The translations under genes and the position numbers were made by a program. 10,152 bases of DNA, taken from the NCBI GenBank assembly GCA_947479075.1, contig CANJZR010000093.1, forward strand, positions 1 through 10,152, in the 5' to 3' direction. Positions 6,936-10,152 of this stretch are shown piece after piece. Each line of letters starts with the position of its first letter. Positions within the stretch are counted from its first letter, which is position 1. Source of the stretch: Planctomycetaceae bacterium. Its GTDB lineage: Bacteria; Planctomycetota; Planctomycetia; Planctomycetales; Planctomycetaceae. The notes under the pieces were generated by a model, which was not told the DNA's origin, did no database searches, and worked only from the letters and a program-made list of their open reading frames with translations.

Positions 6936-6972
6936 AACAGGTCGCTGGTCACTCAGCGACCTGTTTTGTTTT
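6936..6972 (+). terminator. Rho-independent terminator of the lipoprotein gene
   Basis: A perfect 12-bp stem (AACAGGTCGCTG pairing with CAGCGACCTGTT) encloses the 6-base loop GTCACT and runs into TTTTGTTTT. It begins 26 bases after the lipoprotein stop codon. The T-tract exists only on the plus strand, so it should act mainly on plus-strand transcripts. The right arm and T-tract encode the last residues of hisH, and the hisH stop codon falls in the loop. Confidence 0.88.
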
Positions 6973-7578
6973 CATCTCCGCAAAATTTTTCAGGAGCTGC
7001 AGACCGACTTTCTGACTCTTCTCCGGATGGAATTGAGCTGCGGTCAGATTGCCACGAGCAATCATGGCGACGAAATCACCGCCGTGGTGACTGGTGGCGG
7101 CGATGAGCCCCGGGTCCTGGGGCACCACGTGATAACTGTGAACGAAGTAGAAATGCGACCCGGGAGCAATATCCTTCAGGACCGGATGGTTCGGCTGAGT
7201 CAGTGTCAGCGAGTTCCAGCCCATGTGCGGGACCTTGAGGTCGGGCTGGGACTTGAACCGGACGACCTGGCCCGGGATGACACCCAGCCCCTCGTGTTCG
7301 CCGTCTTCATAGCTGACATCGAACAAGAGTTGCAGTCCCAGGCAAATCCCCAGGAAGGGCTTGCCACTGTCGATGGCATCGTGAATCGCTGGCACGAAAT
7401 CGAGTCGTTTGAGTTCGGCGATCGCATCGCGAAATGCGCCCACACCCGGCAGCACCACGCGGTCGGCAGTTGCCAGATCGCGCGGGTTGTTCGTAATTAC
7501 GGCCTCAAAGCCCAGCTTCTCGAACGCCTTTTGGACGCTCCGCAGATTGCCCATTCCGTAGTCGACGATGTGCAGCAT
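6949..7578 (-). CDS. hisH: Imidazole glycerol phosphate synthase, glutamine amidotransferase subunit
   Basis: Glutaminase subunit that partners HisF. It releases ammonia from glutamine, which HisF uses to form imidazole glycerol phosphate and AICAR in histidine biosynthesis (cytoplasm). It is 209 residues, the normal size for a stand-alone class I amidotransferase domain. Seen directly: N-terminal IVDYGMGNLRSV, LPGVGAF (43-49), the nucleophile elbow GICLGLQLLF with C79, PHMGWNSL, YFVHSYHV, and the H184/E186 pair in FHPEKS, which complete the Cys-His-Glu triad. The ATG at 7578 matches the family start, but no clear ribosome site precedes it. hisF and other his genes are not in the window, so the pathway is scattered or hisH is separated from its partner. 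The last eight codons overlap the terminator of the convergent lipoprotein gene. Confidence 0.96.
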   Translation of the reverse strand: MLHIVDYGMGNLRSVQKAFEKLGFEAVITNNPRDLATADRVVLPGVGAFRDAIAELKRLDFVPAIHDAIDSGKPFLGICLGLQLLFDVSYEDGEHEGLGVIPGQVVRFKSQPDLKVPHMGWNSLTLTQPNHPVLKDIAPGSHFYFVHSYHVVPQDPGLIAATSHHGGDFVAMIARGNLTAAQFHPEKSQKVGLQLLKNFAEMKTKQVAE

Positions 7579-7591
7579 GGGTAGAGAGTTT

Positions 7592-7664
7592 TCAGTCGTC
7601 AGTTGTCAGTGATCAGTTCAAATCCCAGAGGTCCGGCACTGGTGAATGACAACTGACAACTTCA
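7592..7664. repeat. Inverted heptanucleotide-type repeat element between hisH and the oxidoreductase gene
   Basis: The left side reads as four degenerate 7-base units: TCAGTCG, TCAGTTG, TCAGTGA and TCAGTTC (7592-7619). The right side has two units in the opposite sense, TGACAAC TGACAAC, then TTCAATG (7647-7667). GTCAGTTGTCA (7598-7608) and TGACAACTGAC (7647-7657) are perfect 11-base reverse complements around a 38-base centre, so the transcript could fold into a hairpin. It could be a dispersed repeat, the remnant of a non-autonomous element, or a processing site between two co-directional genes. Only one copy is visible here. Confidence 0.5.
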
Positions 7665-7670
7665 ATGGGT

Positions 7671-8720
7671 TCAGGCCAGCGGGAGGCTGACTGGCTGCTG
7701 TTTCTCGATACTTTGTGAGACGGCTTCGGTGAACTCCATGTATTTCACCGCGTCGGCGAATGTCGTGTACTTCACGGGCTCTTCACCGCGAATTGCGCCG
7801 ATGAATTCCGCTTCAACTCGCCAGCCTTCGCGAGTCTCCGGGGCGAGTTCGATTTCCTTGAGTTCACCCTGGCTGTGATAACCGGCGAAGAGCTGTTCCT
7901 TCAGGCCGAAGACCACCTTGATCGTGCCCCGGCTGCCGTAGAGGTGAATCTGCTTGCCGGGGCCGAAGAGTAGTGTACCGCTCAGATGGTAAATTCCGCG
8001 GGCGCCTTTTTCGGTCTGTGTCAGAATCTGCACGCTGTCGGGTACGGAGCAGTTCCGGTATCCGTTGATCGAGGGATCTGGCCGCTCGATTTCGAACAAG
8101 GCCGACTGAGCGAAGACCCGGTTGGGCTCGGGAAGCCAGCGGGTGAGCGTCTCATGCATAATTCCCAGCGTGAGGACGTTCTTCCCGCTGATGTTCGCGT
8201 CTTGCCGCCAGTGGATCGGTCGGGAGTAGTCCCAGAATTGATCATCAGCCCCGATCACCACGAACTCGCGCAGATCACCGATGAAGTTGTCCGCCAGGAG
8301 CCTCTTGACCTTGGTTCCGACTTCCAGACCGAATGGGCTGGGGACAATCTGAGCTGTGAGTTTCGGATGGGCTTCGGCCGCCGCCAGCATTTTGCGGGCT
8401 TCGGCCAGGTCGCGGGCCATCCGGGCTTCGCAGAGGACGTGCTTTCCGGCGGCAAGTGCGGCACAAGTCACTTCGCAGTGCATATTGGGCCAGGTGCCAA
8501 TCATCACCGCATCAACGTCGGGTGATTTCACCAGGTCTTCCCACCGGTCGATCACGTGAGGAATGCCGAATTCCCGAGCAACCCGCTCACTCGACTCCCG
8601 GGAGCGGTTGGAAACAGCGACGACTTCCACGCCTTCGACAGCGCGAAACCCAGGAATATGGCGAACACGGGTGTTCGTTCCTGCACCAACTATGCCGATT
8701 CGAATGCGTGGCTTCGACAT
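7671..8720 (-). CDS. Gfo/Idh/MocA family NAD(P)-dependent oxidoreductase
   Basis: A family of sugar- or polyol-type dehydrogenases with an N-terminal Rossmann domain and a C-terminal substrate domain. From the ATG at 8720 it is 349 residues; the GTG one codon earlier is less likely, and GAGG lies eight bases upstream of the ATG. Seen directly: the dinucleotide-binding start IRIGIVGAGTNTRVRHIPGF (6-25), DAVMIGTWPNMH (70-81) and AAGKHVLCEARMA (about 90-102). The family's usual EKP motif, whose Lys is normally catalytic, is replaced by E98-A-R100. H189 in GIMHETLTRWL occupies the usual place of the substrate-domain histidine. Planctomycete genomes carry many members, usually of unknown substrate; here no sugar transporter or sulfatase neighbour suggests one. 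It points the same way as hisH, but the repeat-bearing gap argues against a tight operon. Confidence 0.9.
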   Translation of the reverse strand: MSKPRIRIGIVGAGTNTRVRHIPGFRAVEGVEVVAVSNRSRESSERVAREFGIPHVIDRWEDLVKSPDVDAVMIGTWPNMHCEVTCAALAAGKHVLCEARMARDLAEARKMLAAAEAHPKLTAQIVPSPFGLEVGTKVKRLLADNFIGDLREFVVIGADDQFWDYSRPIHWRQDANISGKNVLTLGIMHETLTRWLPEPNRVFAQSALFEIERPDPSINGYRNCSVPDSVQILTQTEKGARGIYHLSGTLLFGPGKQIHLYGSRGTIKVVFGLKEQLFAGYHSQGELKEIELAPETREGWRVEAEFIGAIRGEEPVKYTTFADAVKYMEFTEAVSQSIEKQQPVSLPLA

Positions 8721-8988
8721 CACCGCAACCTCAGTTCAACCTTGGTCAATGGAAGCCCTACACCGTAGCGAGGAAAGGCGGGAAAGTCGACCGATTCAGG
8801 GGGGTTGGCTCGTCCGTGACGAGTCCATTGTCAAAGCTGGCAATAAACCGAACCTGACTCCCCCCTTGAGCTTGATCGCTCAGATCACTTTGGCGAGGGC
8901 TCGAGTTTATTTCCGTAAAACAGAGAACAGACGGCTGATGTGTCGTGTCGTTCCAGCGCTTCGAGTCCGTGGCCGGTTCGCCGTGTCC

Positions 8989-9016
8989 TTGACTCAGGTT
9001 CCCGAACGCGGACAAT
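8989..9016 (+). promoter_or_regulatory. Candidate promoter of the aminotransferase gene
   Basis: TTGACT (8989-8994) and GACAAT (9011-9016) are separated by 16 bases. The -35 is close to consensus; the -10 matches TATAAT at four of six positions. A start near 9023 would give a leader of about 57 bases. Confidence 0.35.
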
Positions 9017-9025
9017 TCGACTCCT

Positions 9026-9048
9026 CCCAGCTGCCACGCAGCTCTGGG
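9026..9048 (+). other. Short hairpin at the 5' end of the aminotransferase leader
   Basis: AGCTGC and GCAGCT (9029-9043) pair perfectly around the loop CAC, and CCC/GGG extend the stem past a 2-base bulge. No T-run follows, so it is not a terminator. If transcription starts near 9023 the hairpin would sit at the very 5' end of the mRNA, a position that can stabilise transcripts. Confidence 0.35.
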
Positions 9049-9079
9049 TGCAACAAACACACGTTTCCTGAGTGCTGTC

Positions 9080-10152
9080 ATGAGCTTCCGTCTTTCTTCC
9101 GCCGTTAAGACCCTGCAACCATCGGCCACGATCGCAGCTGCGGCAAAAGCGAAAGCACTCAAAGCGAGCGGTGTGAAGGTTTATGACTTCACCCTGGGCG
9201 AGCCTGACTTCAACACGCCCGCACATATCCGGGCCGCAGCCACAGCTGCCATGGACGCTGGGCAGACGCATTACACCCCATCGGGCGGGATTCCCGAGCT
9301 GAAGCAGGCCATCTGCCAGGCGTACGAACGCGATTACGGGCTCAAGTTCCAGCCGAGCCAGATTGTGGTCTCAAACGGAGCCAAGCACGCGATCCACAAC
9401 GTGATCGCATCGCTCTGCGGACCTGGCGATGAAGTCATTATCCCGACGCCGTACTGGGTCAGCTATAGCGCTCTGGTCGAGCTGACGGGTGCCAAAGCGG
9501 TGTTGATCGAAACAACCCCCGAATCGGGTTACGTCCTTTCGCCCGAGCAGTTCGAGAAGGCGATCACCCCGAATACCCGACTGCTGATGCTCAACAGCCC
9601 CAGCAATCCGACCGGGGCGGTCTATCCCGTGGCGGCTTTGGAGGCTCTCGCCCGCGTGGCTGTGAAGCACCAGATCCCGGTTCTGTCCGACGAGATCTAT
9701 GAGAAGCTGATCTATGGCAGTTCCGAGTTCCGCTCGTTCGCTTCATTCGGCGAAGATGTCCAGAAGCTGACGATTATCGTCAGTGGCGTGAGCAAGGCCT
9801 ATGCGATGACCGGCTGGCGAATCGGCTGGTCGATCGCGCCGGTGGAACTGACCAAGGTGATCGACAACCTGCAAAGCCAGCAGACTTCGAACCCGTGCAG
9901 CATCAGCCAGTACGCAGCCATTGCCGGTCTGACCGGACCGCAGGACAGCGTCACAGCGATGCATGCCGAGTTCATCAAGCGGCGGGAATACGTGCTGGAT
10001 CGCTTCCGTCAGATCCCGAACGTGAAGTTCGTCGAACCGGGTGGAGCGTTTTACATCTTCTTCGATGTCAGCCATTACTTTGGCAAGACGCTGCAGGGGG
10101 GCAAGGTCGTCAATAACGCGACCGACTTCTGTACCGCACTGCTCGAGACCGC
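9080..10152 (+). CDS. aspB: Class I pyridoxal-phosphate aminotransferase, aspartate aminotransferase type (3' end cut off)
   Basis: Fold-type I PLP enzyme that probably transfers amino groups between aspartate and 2-oxoglutarate; some members of this subgroup (Ib) also use prephenate. The frame runs from the ATG at 9080 off the right edge: 357 complete codons out of an expected 390-400. Seen directly: YDFTLGEPDFNTP near the N-terminus, THYTPSGGIPELKQAI, SNGAKHAI (phosphate-binding region), LNSPSNPTG with N176, D204 and Y207 in LSDEIYEKLIY, and the Schiff-base lysine K239 in SGVSKAYAMTGWRIGW. The conserved C-terminal arginine that binds the substrate carboxylate lies past the edge. K239, D204 and N176 fit the subgroup numbering. 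The name aspB follows Bacillus use; others call it aspC or aatA. The ribosome site is weak (GAG about nine bases upstream). It diverges from the oxidoreductase gene and seems to be a single-gene unit. Confidence 0.93.
   Translation, partial: MSFRLSSAVKTLQPSATIAAAAKAKALKASGVKVYDFTLGEPDFNTPAHIRAAATAAMDAGQTHYTPSGGIPELKQAICQAYERDYGLKFQPSQIVVSNGAKHAIHNVIASLCGPGDEVIIPTPYWVSYSALVELTGAKAVLIETTPESGYVLSPEQFEKAITPNTRLLMLNSPSNPTGAVYPVAALEALARVAVKHQIPVLSDEIYEKLIYGSSEFRSFASFGEDVQKLTIIVSGVSKAYAMTGWRIGWSIAPVELTKVIDNLQSQQTSNPCSISQYAAIAGLTGPQDSVTAMHAEFIKRREYVLDRFRQIPNVKFVEPGGAFYIFFDVSHYFGKTLQGGKVVNNATDFCTALLET

Larger units (their letters stand above)
8721..9079. other. Divergent intergenic region between the oxidoreductase and aminotransferase genes
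   Basis: No gene could be supported in these 359 bp; several open frames cross it without family signal or ribosome sites. It holds a candidate aminotransferase promoter (8989-9016), a leader hairpin (9026-9048) and a small stem CTCGT/ACGAG around CCGTG (8809-8823). That stem is flanked by a G6 run (8799-8804) and a C6 run (8860-8865) that could pair over a long loop. No tRNA or known riboswitch core was seen. Confidence 0.5.

Noticed and set aside
6936..6972. The hairpin as a bidirectional terminator also serving hisH
   Set aside because: On the minus strand the stem is followed by GCTCCGA rather than a T-tract, so intrinsic termination in that direction is not supported.
7027..7584. Plus-strand open frame of 185 residues
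   Set aside because: It is the antisense of hisH, which has the full Cys-His-Glu triad.
8930..8960. Hammerhead ribozyme-like CTGATG motif
   Set aside because: The invariant CTGANGA core and the matching GAAA are not present in the right order.
8563..9108. Plus-strand open frame of 181 residues covering the intergenic region upstream of the aminotransferase
   Set aside because: It overlaps two well-supported genes, has Arg-rich composition without motifs and no ribosome site.
8758..9271. Two minus-strand open frames (134 and 128 residues)
   Set aside because: Both run antisense through the conserved N-terminus of the aminotransferase and carry no domain signal.
1..10152. CRISPR array, tRNA, rRNA, insertion sequence or defence system
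   Set aside because: No regularly spaced direct repeats, no tRNA T-loop or cloverleaf pattern, no transposase or nuclease motifs were found on either strand.

Overview
The window looks like chromosomal DNA from a planctomycete (Planctomycetales, possibly near Planctopirus or Rubinisphaera). This is inferred from the flavour of the proteins: a Gfo/Idh/MocA oxidoreductase with a CEAR motif instead of EKP, a Lys/Ser-rich lipoprotein carrying a helical segment of a kind I associate with planctomycetes, and moderate G+C with short or weak ribosome-binding sites. No plasmid, phage or transposon gene was recognised, nor any tRNA, rRNA or CRISPR array.

Layout, left to right. Positions 1-1362 (-) hold the N-terminal two thirds of glycogen branching enzyme GlgB, cut by the left edge. 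It diverges from fabF at 1642-2922 (+), a beta-ketoacyl-ACP synthase II. fabF converges on and overlaps dciA (2900-3247, -), a DUF721 helicase-loader protein, which follows dnaN (3302-4411, -), the DNA polymerase III sliding clamp. Between dnaN and the next, divergent gene is a 467-bp non-coding stretch (4412-4878) with three DnaA-box-like 9-mers, a recognisable dnaN promoter and several palindromes; it is a candidate replication origin or DnaA-regulated region. Positions 4879-6909 (+) encode a long, largely disordered lipoprotein with a C-terminal membrane segment and no recognised family. Its strong intrinsic terminator overlaps the 3' end of the convergent hisH gene (6949-7578, -), with the hisH stop codon in the hairpin loop. 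An intergenic pair of inverted heptanucleotide-type repeats (about 7592-7664) separates hisH from a Gfo/Idh/MocA oxidoreductase (7671-8720, -). After a 359-bp intergenic region with a candidate promoter and leader hairpin comes a class I aspartate-type aminotransferase (9080 to the right edge, +), missing only its C-terminal end.

How the genes relate: dnaN and dciA form a replication pair (clamp and helicase loading), and the adjacent DnaA-box region fits that theme. The other genes are core metabolism (glycogen, fatty acids, histidine, amino-acid transamination) in single-gene units, typical of the loose operon structure of planctomycetes. The most interesting items are the candidate origin beside dnaN-dciA, the double-anchored disordered lipoprotein, the hisH/terminator overlap, and the inverted heptad repeat.
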